NCBI GenBank assembly: GCA_963680875.1
Contig: OY804578.1
Span: 3,100,001 to 3,164,000, forward strand
DNA length: 64,000 nucleotides
Direction of reading: 5' to 3'
Source: Bathymodiolus brooksi
Taxonomy: Eukaryota > Mollusca > Bivalvia > Mytilida > Modiolidae
Positions 44,890-58,730 of this stretch are shown piece by piece. The notes below the pieces were generated by a model. It was not told where the DNA came from. It made no database searches and saw only the letters and a program-made list of their open reading frames with translations. The translations under genes and the position numbers were made by a program. Numbering within the stretch: the first letter of the stretch is position 1; each line of letters opens with the position of its first letter.

Positions 44890-47800
44890 CATTTTTCCCA
44901 TAGGGTCCAATGTTAAACTAGGTCCTGCCGTAGCCGCCATTTTGAATTTCATATCAGAATAAAAAACGTATATTTTGTAGAGGACCATTCAATGAACATT
45001 CATGTACAGTTTGGCTTTAATCATATTTGTAGTTTCTGAGAAGAAGGCATTTGAACATTTTCCCATAGGGTCCAATGTTAATCTATGTCCTACGGTGGTG
45101 GCCATCTTGAATTTTCGATCGGCATAAAAAAACAGAAACTTTGTAGAGGACCTTCCAATGATCATTCCTGGGCAGTTTGGATTCAATTGTCCAAGTGGTT
45201 TCAGAGAAGAAGCGTTTTGAAACATTTTTCCCATAGGGTCCAATGTTAAACTAAGTCCTGCCGTAGCCGCCATTTTGAATTTCATATCGGAACAAAAAAC
45301 CTAACGTTTGTAGAGGACCATCCAATGAACATTCATGTACAGTTTGGCTTTAATAATATTTGTAGTTTCTGAGAAGAAGACATTTGAACATTTTCCCATA
45401 GGGTCCAATGTTAATCTATGTATTGTGGTGGTGGCCATCTTGGATTTCCGATCGGCATAAAAAACAGAAAATTTGTAGAGGACCTTCCAATGATCATTCC
45501 TGGGCAGTTTGGTTTCAACTGTTCTAGTGGTTTCAGAGAAGAAGCGTTTTCAAACATTTCCCCCATAGGGTCCAATGTTAAACTAAGTCCTGCCGTAGCC
45601 GCCATTTTGAATTTCATATCGGAACAAAAAACGTAGTTTGTAGAGGACCATCCAATGAACATTCTTGTACAGTTTGGCTTTAATCATATTTGTAGTTTCT
45701 GAGAAGAAGGCATTTGAACATTTTCCCATAGGGTCCAATGTTAATCTATGTCCTGCGGTGGTGGCCATCTTGGATTTCCGACCGGCATAAAAAACAGAAA
45801 CTTTGTAGAGGACCTTCCAATGATCATTCCTGGGCAGTTTGGTTTCAACTGTCCAAGTGGTTTCAGAGAAGAAGCATTTTGAAACATTTTTCCCATAGGG
45901 TCCAATGTTAAACTAAGTCCTGCCGTAGCCGCCATTTTGAATTTCATATCGGAACAAAAAGCGTAAAGTTTGTAGAGGACCATCCAATGAACATTCTTGT
46001 ACAGTTTGGCTTTAATCATATTTGTAGTTTCTGAGAAGAAGGCATTTGAACATTTTCCCATAGGGTCCAATGTTAATCTATGTCCTGCGGTGGTGGCCAT
46101 CTTGGATTTCCGATCGGCATAAAAAACACACACCTTGTAGAGGATCTTCCAATGATCATTCCTGGGCAGTTTGGTTTCAATTATCCAAGTGGTTTCAGAG
46201 AAGAAGCGTTTTGAAACATTTTCCCCATAGGGTCCAATGTTAAACTAAGTCCTGCCGTAGCCGCCATTTTGAATTTTATATCGGAACAAAAAACGTAAAG
46301 TTTGTAGAGGACCATCCAATGTACACACATATGGACAGTTTGGCTTTAATCATATTTGTAGTTTCTGAGAAGAAGGCATTTGAACATTTTCCCATAGGGT
46401 CCAATGTTAATCTATGTCCTGCGGTGGTGGCCATCTTGAATTTTCGATCGGCATAAAAAAACAGAAACTTTGTAGAGGACCTTCCAATGATCATTCCTGG
46501 GCAGTTTGGATTCAATTGTCCAAGTGGTTTCAGAGAAGAAGCGTTTTGAAACATTTTTCCCATAGGGTCCAATGTTAAACTAAGTCCTGCCGTAGCCGCC
46601 ATTTTGAATTTCATATCGGAACAAAAAACCTAACGTTTGTAGAGGACCATCCAATGAACATTCATGTACAGTTTGGCTTTAATAATATTTGTAGTTTCTG
46701 AGAAGAAGACATTTGAACATTTTCCCATAGGGTCCAATGTTAATCTATGTATTGTGGTGGTGGCCATCTTGGATTTCCGATCGGCATAAAAAACAGAAAA
46801 TTTGTAGAGGACCTTCCAATGATCATTCCTGGGCAGTTTGGTTTCAACTGTTCTAGTGGTTTCAGAGAAGAAGCGTTTTCAAACATTTCCCCCATAGGGT
46901 CCAATGTTAAACTAAGTCCTGCCGTAGCCGCCATTTTGAATTTCATATCGGAACAAAAAACGTAAAGTTTGTAGAGGACCATCCAATGAACATTCTTGTA
47001 CAGTTTGGCTTTAATCATATTTGTAGTTTCTGAGAAGAAGGCATTTGAACATTTTCCCATAGGGTCCAATGTTAATCTATGTCCTGCGGTGGTGGCCATC
47101 TTGGATTTCCGACCGGCATAAAAAACAGAAACTTTGTAGAGGACCTTCCAATGATCATTCCTGGGCAGTTTGGTTTCAACTGTCCAAGTGGTTTCAGAGA
47201 AGAAGCATTTTGAAACATTTTTCCCATAGGGTCCAATGTTAAACTAAGTCCTGCCGTAGCCGCCATTTTGAATTTCATATCGGAACAAAAAACGTAAAGT
47301 TTGTAGAGGACCATCCAATGAACATTCTTGTACAGTTTGGCTTTAATCATATTTGTAGTTTCTGAGTAGAAGGCATTTGAATATTTTCCCATAGGGTCCT
47401 ATGTTAATCTGTCCTGCGGTGGCGGCCATCTTGGATTTCCGACCGGCATAAAAAACAGAAAATTTGTAGAGGACCTTCCAATGATCATTCCTGGGCAGTT
47501 TGGTTTCAACTGTCCAAGTGGTTTCAGAGAAGAAGCATTTTGAAACATTTTTCCCATAGGGTCCAATGTTAAACTAAGTCCTGCCGTAGCCGCCATTTTG
47601 AATTTCATATCGGAACAAAAAACCTTAAGATTGTAGAGGACCATCCAATGAACATTCATGTACAGTTTGGCTTTAATCATATTTGTAGTTTCTGAGAAGA
47701 AGGCATTTGAACAATTTCCCATAGGGTCCAATGTTAATCTATGTCCTACGGTGGTGGCCATCTTGAATTTCCGATTGGCATAAAAAACATAAAATTTGTA

Positions 47801-50800
47801 GAGGACCTTCCAATGATCATTCCTAGGCAGTTTGGTTTCAATTATCCAAGTGGTTTCAGAGAAGAAGCGTTTTGAAACATTTTTCCCATAGGGTCCAATG
47901 TTAAACTAAGTCCTGCCGTAGCCGCCATTTTGAATTTCATACCAGAACAAAAAACGTAAAGTTTGTAGAGGACCATCTAATGAACATTCATGTACAGTTT
48001 GGCTTTAATCATATTTGTAGTTTCTGAGTAGAAGGCATTTGAATATTTTCCCATAGGGTCCAATGTTAATCTATGTCCTGCGGTGGCGGCCATCTTGGAT
48101 TTCCGACCGGCATAAAAAACCTTAAATTTGTAGAGGACCTTCCAATGATCATTCCTGGGCAGTTTGGTTTCAACTGTCCAAGTGGTTTCAGAGAAGAAGC
48201 ATTTTGAAACATTTTTCCCATAGGGTCCAATGTTAAACTAAGTCCTGCCGTAGCCGCCATTTTGAATTTCATATCGGAACAAAAAACGTAAAGTTTGTAG
48301 AGGACCATCCAATGAACATTCTTGTACAGTTTGGCTTTAATCATATTTGTAGTTTCTGAGAAGAAGGCATTTGAACATTTTCCCATAGGGTCCAATGTTA
48401 ATCTATGTCCTGCGGTGGTGGCCATCTTGGATTTCCGATCGGCATAAAAAACACACACCTTGTAGAGGACCTTCCAATGATCATTCATGGGCAGTTTGGT
48501 TTCAATTATCCAAGTGGTTTCAGAGAAGAAGCGTTTTGAAACATTTTCCCCATAGGGTCCAATGTTAAACTAAGTCCTGCCGTAGCCGCCATTTTGAATT
48601 TTATATCGGAACAAAAAACGTAAAGTTTGTAGAGGACCATCCAATGTACACACATATGGACAGTTTGGCTTTAATCATATTTGTAGTTTCTGAGAAGAAG
48701 GCATTTGAACATTTTCCCATAGGGTCCAATGTTAATCTATGTCCTGCGGTGGTGGCCATCTTGAATTTTCGATCGGCATAAAAAAACAGAAACTTTGTAG
48801 AGGACCTTCCAATGATCATTCCTGGGCAGTTTGGATTCAATTGTCCAAGTGGTTTCAGAGAAGAAGCGTTTTGAAACATTTTTCCCATAGGGTCCAATGT
48901 TAAACTAAGTCCTGCCGTAGCCGCCATTTTGAATTTCATATCGGAACAAAAAACCTAACGTTTGTAGAGGACCATCCAATGAACATTCATGTACAGTTTG
49001 GCTTTAATAATATTTGTAGTTTCTGAGAAGAAGACATTTGAACATTTTCCCATAGGGTCCAATGTTAATCTATGTATTGTGGTGGTGGCCATCTTGGATT
49101 TCCGATCGGCATAAAAAACATAAAATTTGTAGAGGACCTTCCAATGATCATTCCTGGGCAGTTTGGTTTCAACTGTTCTAGTGGTTTCAGAGAAGAAGCG
49201 TTTTCAAACATTTCCCCCATAGGGTCCAATGTTAAACTAAGTCCTGCCGTAGCCGCCATTTTGAATTTCATATCGGAACAAAAAACGTAAAGTTTGTAGA
49301 GGACCATCCAATGAACATTCTTGTACAGTTTGGCTTTAATCATATTTGTAGTTTCTGAGAAGAAGGCATTTGAACATTTTCCCATAGGGTCCAATGTTAA
49401 TCTATGTCCTGCGGTGGTGGCCATCTTGGATTTCCGACCGGCATAAAAAACAGAAACTTTGTAGAGGACCTTCCAATGATCATTCCTGGGCAGTTTGGTT
49501 TCAACTGTCCAAGTGGTTTCAGAGAAGAAGCATTTTGAAACATTTTTCCCATAGGGTCCAATGTTAAACTAAGTCCTGCCGTAGCCGCCATTTTGAATTT
49601 CATATCGGAACAAAAAACGTAAAGTTTGTAGAGGACCATCCAATGAACATTCTTGTACAGTTTGGCTTTAATCATATTTGTAGTTTCTGAGAAGAAGGCA
49701 TTTGAACATTTTCCCATAGGGTCCAATGTTAATCTATGTCCTGCGGTGGTGGCCATCTTGAATTTCCGATCGGCATAAAAAAACAGAAACTTTGTAGAGG
49801 ACCTTCCAATGATCATTCCTGGGCAGTTTGGTTTCAATTATCCAAGTGGTTTCAGAGAAGAAGCGTTTTGAAACATTTTTCCCATAGGGTCCAATGTTAA
49901 ACTAAGTCCTGCCGTAGCCGCCATTTTGAATTTCATACCAGAACAAAAAACGTAAAGTTTGTAGAGGACCATCTAATGAACATTCATGTACAGTTTGGCT
50001 TTAATCATATTTGTAGTTTCTGAGTAGAAGGCATTTGAATATTTTCCCATAGGGTCCAATGTTAATCTATGTCCTGCGGTGGTGGCCATCTTGGATTTCC
50101 GACCGGCATAAAAAACATAAAATTTGTAGAGGACCTTCCAATGATCATTCCTGGGCAGTTTAGTTTCAACTGTCCAAGTGGTTTCAGAGAAGAAGCATTT
50201 TGAAACATTTTCCCCATAGGGTCCAATGTTAAACTAAGTCCTGCCGTAGCCGCCATTTTGAATTTCATACCAGAACAAAAAACGTAAAGTTTGTAGAGGA
50301 CCATCTAATGAACATTCATGTACAGTTTGGCTTTAATCATATTTGTAGTTTCTGAGTAGAAGGCATTTGAACATTTTCCCATAGGGTCCAATGTTAATCT
50401 ATGTATTGCGGTGGTGGCCATCTTGGATTCCCGATCGGCATAAAAAACATAAAATTTGTAGAGGACCTTCCAATGATCATTCCTAGGCAGTTTGGTTTCA
50501 ATTATCCAAGTGGTTTCAGAGAAGAAGCATTTTGAAACATTTTTCCCATAGGGTCCAATGTTAAACTAAGTCCTGCCGTAGCCGCCATTTTGAATTTCAT
50601 ACCATAACAAAAAACGTAAAGTTTGTAGAGGACCATCTAATGAACATTCATGTACAGTTTGGCTTTAATCATATTTGTAGTTTCTGAGTAGAAGGCATTT
50701 GAATATTTTCCCATAGGGTCCTATGTTAATCTGTCCTGCGGTGGCGGCCATCTTGGATTTCCGACCGGCATAAAAAACAGAAAATTTGTAGAGGACCTTC

Positions 50801-53800
50801 CAATGATCATTCCTGGGCAGTTTGGTTTCAACTGTCCAAGTGGTTTCAGAGAAGAAGCATTTTGAAACATTTTTCCCATAGGGTCCAATGTTAAACTAAG
50901 TCCTGCCGTAGCCGCCATTTTGAATTTCATATCGGAACAAAAAACCTTAAGATTGTAGAGGACCATCCAATGAACATTCATGTACAGTTTGGCTTTAATC
51001 ATATTTGTAGTTTCTGAGAAGAAGGCATTTGAACATTTTCCCATAGGGTCCAATGTTAATCTATGTCCTACGGTGGTGGCCATCTTGAATTTCCGACCGG
51101 CATAAAAAACATAAAATTTGTAGAGGACCTTCCAATGATCATTCCTAGGCAGTTTGGTTTCAATTATCCAAGTGGTTTCAGAGAAGAAGCGTTTTGAAAC
51201 ATTTTTCCCATAGGGTCCAATGTTAAACTAAGTCCTGCCGTAGCCGCCATTTTGAATTTCATACCAGAACAAAAAACGTAAAGTTTGTAGAGGACCATCT
51301 AATGAACATTCATGTACAGTTTGGCTTTAATCATATTTGTAGTTTCTGAGTAGAAGGCATTTGAATATTTTCCCATAGGGTCCAATGTTAATCTATGTCC
51401 TGCGGTGGCGGCCATCTTGGATTTCCGACCGGCATAAAAAACCTTAAATTTGTAGAGGACCTTCCAATGATCATTCCTGGGCAGTTTGGTTTCAACTGTC
51501 CAAGTGGTTTCAGAGAAGAAGCATTTTGAAACATTTTTCCCATAGGGTCCAATGTTAAACTAAGTCCTGCCGTAGCCGCCATTTTGAATTTCATATCGGA
51601 ACAAAAAACGTAAAGTTTGTAGAGGACCATCCAATGAACATTCTTGTACAGTTTGGCTTTAATCATATTTGTAGTTTCTGAGAAGAAGGCATTTGAACAT
51701 TTTCCCATAGGGTCCAATGTTAATCTATGTCCTGCGGTGGTGGCCATCTTGGATTTCCGATCGGCATAAAAAACACACACCTTGTAGAGGACCTTCCAAT
51801 GATCATTCCTGGGCAGTTTGGTTTCAATTATCCAAGTGGTTTCAGAGAAGAAGCGTTTTGAAACATTTTCCCCATAGGGTCCAATGTTAAACTAAGTCCT
51901 GCCGTAGCCGCCATTTTGAATTTTATATCGGAACAAAAAACGTAAAGTTTGTAGAGGACCATCCAATGTACACACATATGGACAGTTTGGCTTTAATCAT
52001 ATTTGTAGTTTCTGAGAAGAAGGCATTTGAACATTTTCCCATAGGGTCCAATGTTAATCTATGTCCTGCGGTGGTGGCCATCTTGAATTTTCGATCGGCA
52101 TAAAAAAACAGAAACTTTGTAGAGGACCTTCCAATGATCATTCCTGGGCAGTTTGGATTCAATTGTCCAAGTGGTTTCAGAGAAGAAGCGTTTTGAAACA
52201 TTTTTCCCATAGGGTCCAATGTTAAACTAAGTCCTGCCGTAGCCGCCATTTTGAATTTCATATCGGAACAAAAAACCTAACGTTTGTAGAGGACCATCCA
52301 ATGAACATTCATGTACAGTTTGGCTTTAATAATATTTGTAGTTTCTGAGAAGAAGACATTTGAACATTTTCCCATAGGGTCCAATGTTAATCTATGTATT
52401 GTGGTGGTGGCCATCTTGGATTTCCGATCGGCATAAAAAACATAAAATTTGTAGAGGACCTTCCAATGATCATTCCTGGGCAGTTTGGTTTCAACTGTTC
52501 TAGTGGTTTCAGAGAAGAAGCGTTTTCAAACATTTCCCCCATAGGGTCCAATGTTAAACTAAGTCCTGCCGTAGCCGCCATTTTGAATTTCATATCGGAA
52601 CAAAAAACGTAAAGTTTGTAGAGGACCATCCAATGAACATTCTTGTACAGTTTGGCTTTAATCATATTTGTAGTTTCTGAGAAGAAGGCATTTGAACATT
52701 TTCCCATAGGGTCCAATGTTAATCTATGTCCTGCGGTGGTGGCCATCTTGGATTTCCGACCGGCATAAAAAACAGAAACTTTGTAGAGGACCTTCCAATG
52801 ATCATTCCTGGGCAGTTTGGTTTCAACTGTCCAAGTGGTTTCAGAGAAGAAGCATTTTGAAACATTTTTCCCATAGGGTCCAATGTTAAACTAAGTCCTG
52901 CCGTAGCCGCCATTTTGAATTTCATATCGGAACAAAAAACGTAAAGTTTGTAGAGGACCATCCAATGAACATTCTTGTACAGTTTGGCTTTAATCATATT
53001 TGTAGTTTCTGAGAAGAAGGCATTTGAACATTTTCCCATAGGGTCCAATGTTAATCTATGTCCTGCGGTGGTGGCCATCTTGGATTTCCGACCGGCATAA
53101 AAAACAGAAACTTTGTAGAGGACCTTCCAATGATCATTCCTGGGCAGTTTGGTTTCAATTATCCAAGTGGTTTCAGAGAAGAAGCGTTTTGAAACATTTT
53201 TCCCATAGGGTCCAATGTTAAACTAAGTCCTGCCGTAGCCGCCATTTTGAATTTCATACCAGAACAAAAAACGTAAAGTTTGTAGAGGACCATCTAATGA
53301 ACATTCATGTACAGTTTGGCTTTAATCATATTTGTAGTTTCTGAGTAGAAGGCATTTGAATATTTTCCCATAGGGTCCAATGTTAATCTATGTCCTGCGG
53401 TGGTGGCCATCTTGGATTTCCGACCGGCATAAAAAACATAAAATTTGTAGAGGACCTTCCAATGATCATTCCTGGGCAGTTTAGTTTCAACTGTCCAAGT
53501 GGTTTCAGAGAAGAAGCATTTTGAAACATTTTCCCCATAGGGTCCAATGTTAAACTAAGTCCTGCCGTAGCCGCCATTTTGAATTTCATACCAGAACAAA
53601 AAACGTAAAGTTTGTAGAGGACCATCTAATGAACATTCATGTACAGTTTGGCTTTAATCATATTTGTAGTTTCTGAGTAGAAGGCATTTGAACATTTTCC
53701 CATAGGGTCCAATGTTAATCTATGTATTGCGGTGGTGGCCATCTTGGATTCCCGATCGGCATAAAAAACATAAAATTTGTAGAGGACCTTCCAATGATCA

Positions 53801-56800
53801 TTCCTAGGCAGTTTGGTTTCAATTATCCAAGTGGTTTCAGAGAAGAAGCATTTTGAAACATTTTTCCCATAGGGTCCAATGTTAAACTAAGTCCTGCCGT
53901 AGCCGCCATTTTGAATTTCATACCATAACAAAAAACGTAAAGTTTGTAGAGGACCATCTAATGAACATTCATGTACAGTTTGGCTTTAATCATATTTGTA
54001 GTTTCTGAGTAGAAGGCATTTGAATATTTTCCCATAGGGTCCTATGTTAATCTGTCCTGCGGTGGCGGCCATCTTGGATTTCCGACCGGCATAAAAAACA
54101 GAAAATTTGTAGAGGACCTTCCAATGATCATTCCTGGGCAGTTTGGTTTCAACTGTCCAAGTGGTTTCAGAGAAGAAGCATTTTGAAACATTTTTCCCAT
54201 AGGGTCCAATGTTAAACTAAGTCCTGCCGTAGCCGCCATTTTGAATTTCATATCGGAACAAAAAACCTTAAGATTGTAGAGGACCATCCAATGAACATTC
54301 ATGTACAGTTTGGCTTTAATCATATTTGTAGTTTCTGAGAAGAAGGCATTTGAACATTTTCCCATAGGGTCCAATGTTAATCTATGTCCTACGGTGGTGG
54401 CCATCTTGAATTTCCGATTGGCATAAAAAACATAAAATTTGTAGAGGACCTTCCAATGATCATTCCTAGGCAGTTTGGTTTCAATTATCCAAGTGGTTTC
54501 AGAGAAGAAGCGTTTTGAAACATTTTTCCCATAGGGTCCAATGTTAAACTAAGTCCTGCCGTAGCCGCCATTTTGAATTTCATACCAGAACAAAAAACGT
54601 AAAGTTTGTAGAGGACCATCTAATGAACATTCATGTACAGTTTGGCTTTAATCATATTTGTAGTTTCTGAGTAGAAGGCATTTGAATATTTTCCCATAGG
54701 GTCCAATGTTAATCTATGTCCTGCGGTGGCGGCCATCTTGGATTTCCGACCGGCATAAAAAACCTTAAATTTGTAGAGGACCTTCCAATGATCATTCCTG
54801 GGCAGTTTGGTTTCAACTGTCCAAGTGGTTTCAGAGAAGAAGCATTTTGAAACATTTTTCCCATAGGGTCCAATGTTAAACTAAGTCCTGCCGTAGCCGC
54901 CATTTTGAATTTCATACCAGAACAAAAAACGTAAAGTTTGCAGAGGACCATCTAATGAACATTCATGTACAGTTTGGCTTTAATCATATTTGTAGTTTCT
55001 GAGTAGAAGGCATTTGAATATTTTCCCATAGGGTCCAATGTTAATCTATGTCCTGCGGTGGCGGCCATCTTGGATTTCTGACCGGCATAAAAAACGGAAA
55101 ATTTGTAGAGGACCTTCCAATGATCATTCCTGGGCAGTTTGGTTTCAACTGTCCAAGTGGTTTCAGAGAAGAAGCATTTTGAAACATTTTTCCCATAGGG
55201 TCCAATGTTAAACTAAGTTCTGCCGTAGCCGCCATTTTGAATTTCATATCGGAACAAAAAACCTTAAGATTGTAGAGGACCATCCAATGAACATTCATGT
55301 ACAGTTTGGCTTTAATCATATTTGTAGTTTCTGAGAAGAAGGCATTTGAACATTTTCCCATAGGGTCCAATGTTAATCTATGTCCTGCGGTGGCGGCCAT
55401 CTTGGATTTCCGACCGGCATAAAAAACATAAAATTTGTAGAGGACCTTCCAATGATCATTCCTGGGCAGTTTAGTTTCAACTGTCCAAGTGGTTTCAGAG
55501 AAGAAGCATTTTGAAACATTTTTCCCATAGGGTCCAATGTTAAACTAAGTCCTGCCGTAGCCGCCATTTTGAATTTCATACCAGAACAAAAAACGTAAAG
55601 TTTGTAGAGGACCATCTAATGAACATTCATGTACAGTTTGGCTTTAATCATATTTGTAGTTTCTGAGTAGAAGGCATTTGAACATTTTCCCATAGGGTCC
55701 AATGTTAATCTATGTATTGCGGTGGTGGCCATCTTGGATTTCCGATCGGCATAAAAAACATGAAATTTGTAGAGGACCTTCCAATGATCATTCCTAGGCA
55801 GTTTGGTTTCAATTATCCAAGTGGTTTCAGAGAAGAAGCATTTTGAAACATTTTTCCCATAGGGTCCAATGTTAAACTAAGTCCTGCCGTAGCCGCCATT
55901 TTGAATTTCATACCATAACAAAAAACGTAAAGTTTGTAGAGGACCATCTAATGAACATTCATGTACAGTTTGGCTTTAATCATATTTGTAGTTTCTGAGT
56001 AGAAGGCATTTGAATATTTTCCCATAGGGTCCATGTTAATCTGTCCTGCGGTGGCGGCCATCTTGGATTTCCGACCGGCATAAAAAACAAAAAAATTGTA
56101 GAGGACCTTCCAATGATCATTCCTGGGCAGTTTGGTTTCAACTGTCCAAGTGGTTTCAGAGAAGAAGCATTTTGAAACATTTTTCCCATAGGGTCCAATG
56201 TTAAACTAAGTCCTGCCGTAGCCGCCATTTTGAATTTCATATCGGAACAAAAAACCTTAAGATTGTAGAGGACCATCCAATGAACATTCATGTACAGTTT
56301 GGCTTTAATCATATTTGTAGTTTCTGAGAAGAAGGCATTTGAACATTTTCCCATAGGGTCCAATGTTAATCTATGTCCTGCGGTGGTGGCCATCTTGAAT
56401 TTCCGATTGGCATAAAAAACATAAAATTTGTAGAGGACCTTCCAATGATCATTCCTAGGCAGTTTGGTTTCAATTATCCAAGTGGTTTCAGAGAAGAAGC
56501 GTTTTGAAACATTTTTCCCATAGGGTCCAATGTTAAACTAAGTCCTGCCGTAGCCGCCATTTTGAATTTCATACCAGAACAAAAAACGTAAAGTTTGTAG
56601 AGGACCATCTAATGAACATTCATGTACAGTTTGGCTTTAATCATATTTGTAGTTTCTGAGTAGAAGGCATTTGAATATTTTCCCATAGGGTCCAATGTTA
56701 ATCTATGTCCTGCGGTGGCGGCCATCTTGGATTTCCGACCGGCATAAAAAACAGAAAATTTGTAGAGGACCTTCCAATGATCATTCCTGGGCAGTTTGGT

Positions 56801-58380
56801 TTCAACTGTCCAAGTGGTTTCAGAGAAGAAGCATTTTGAAACATTTTTCCCATAGGGTCCAATGTTAAACTAAGTCCTGCCGTAGCCGCCATTTTGAATT
56901 TCATACCAGAACAAAAAACGTAAAGTTTGCAGAGGACCATCTAATGAACATTCATGTACAGTTTGGCTTTAATCATATTTGTAGTTTCTGAGTAGAAGGC
57001 ATTTGAATATTTTCCCATAGGGTCCAATGTTAATCTATGTCCTGCGGTGGCGGCCATCTTGGATTTCTGACCGGCATAAAAAACGGAAAATTTGTAGAGG
57101 ACCTTCCAATGATCATTCCTGGGCAGTTTGGTTTCAACTGTCCAAGTGGTTTCAGAGAAGAAGCATTTTGAAACATTTTTCCCATAGGGTCCAATGTTAA
57201 ACTAAGTTCTGCCGTAGCCACCATTTTGAATTTCATATCGGAACAAAAAACCTTAAGATTGTAGAGGACCATCCAATGAACATTCATGTACAGTTTGGCT
57301 TTAATCATATTTGTAGTTTCTGAGAAGAAGGCATTTGAACATTTTCCCATAGGGTCCAATGTTAATCTATGTCCTGCGGTGGCGGCCATCTTGGATTTCC
57401 GACCGGCATAAAAAACACAAAATTTGTAGAGGACCTTCCAATGATCATTCCTGGGCAGTTTGGTTTCAACTGTCCAAGTGGTTTCAGAGAAGAAGCATTT
57501 TGAAACATTTTTCCCATAGGGTCCAATGTTAAACTAAGTCCTGCCGTAGCCGCCATTTTGAATTTCATATCGGAACAAAAAACCTTAAGATTGTAGAGGA
57601 CCATCCAATGAACATTCATGTAAAGTTTGGCTTTAATAATATTTGTAGTTTCTGAGAAGAAGGCATTTGAACATTTTCCCATAGGGTCCAATGTTAATCT
57701 ATGTCCTGCGGTGGCGGCCATCTTGGATTTCCGACCGGCATAAAAAACAGAAAATTTGTAGAGGACCTTCCAATGATCATTCCTGGGCAGTTTGGTTTCA
57801 ACTGTCCAAGTGGTTTCAGAGAAGAAGCATTTTGAAACATTTTTCCCATAGGGTCCAATGTTAAACTAAGTCCTGCCGTAGCCGCCATTTTGAATTTCAT
57901 ATCGGAACAAAAAACCTTAAGATTGTAGAGGACCATCCAATGAACATTCATGTACAGTTTGGCTTTAATAATATTTGTAGTTTCTGAGAAGAAGGCATTT
58001 GAACATTTTCCCATAGGGTCCAATGTTAATCTATGTCCTGCGGTGGCGGCCATCTTGGATTTCCGACCGGCATAAAAAACAGGAAATTTGTAGAGGACCT
58101 TCCAATGATCATTCCTGGGCAGTTTGGTTTCAACTGTCCAAGTGGTTTCAGAGAAGAAGCATTTTGAAACATTTTTCCCATAGGGTCCAATGTTAAACTA
58201 AGTCCTGCCGTAGCCGCAATTTTGAATTTCATATCGGAACAAAAAACCTTAAGATTGTAGAGGACCATCCAATGAACATTCATGTACAGTTTGGCTTTAA
58301 TCATATTTGTAGTTTCTGAAAAGGCATTTGAACATTTTCCCATAGGGTCCAATGTTAATCTATGTCCTGCGATGGCGGCC
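44890..58380 (+). repeat. 332-bp dimeric tandem array of element 4 (about 40 units)
   Basis: Each unit has two related halves of about 166 bases. One has GGTGGCCATCTTGGATTTCC and GATCATTCCTGGGCAG, the other GCCGCCATTTTGAATTTCAT and GAACATTCATGTACAG; both end CCCATAGGGTCCAATGTTAA. Identical blocks recur 2,325 bases (7 units; for example 46276 to 48601) and 3,322 bases (10 units; 48601 to 51923, 47399 to 50721 and 50721 to 54042) apart, so large higher-order blocks were copied recently. Minus-strand frames of 80-146 codons are in-register translations of the units. Confidence 0.93.
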
Positions 58381-58700
58381 ATCTTGGATTTCCGATCGGC
58401 ATAAAAAACAGTAACTTGGTAAAGGACATTCCAATGATCATTCCTTTACAGTTTGGGTTCAGTCAGTTCATTAGTTTCGGAGAAGAAGATCTTTGAAATT
58501 TCAGCCAATCAGAGCATATTATTGGCCTTGGCAGCCATATTGAATATCCGACTGGAACGAAAAACAGTAACTTTGTAGAGGACCATCCAAGGAACATTCC
58601 TGCTAAGTTCGGTTCCAATCGGCCAAGTGGTTTCGGAGAAGAAGCTTGAAATGTGAAAAGTTTACAGACGACAGACGACGGACGCCAAGTGATGGCAATA

Positions 58701-58729
58701 GTTCACATGGACCTTTGGTCCAGGTGAAC
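58701..58729 (+). other. 3' terminal hairpin of element 4
   Basis: GTTCACATGGACC pairs with GGTCCAGGTGAAC around TTT, one mismatch. Relative to element 3, C-G pairs have become T-A on both arms, so pairing is kept. Confidence 0.7.
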
Positions 58730-58730
58730 T

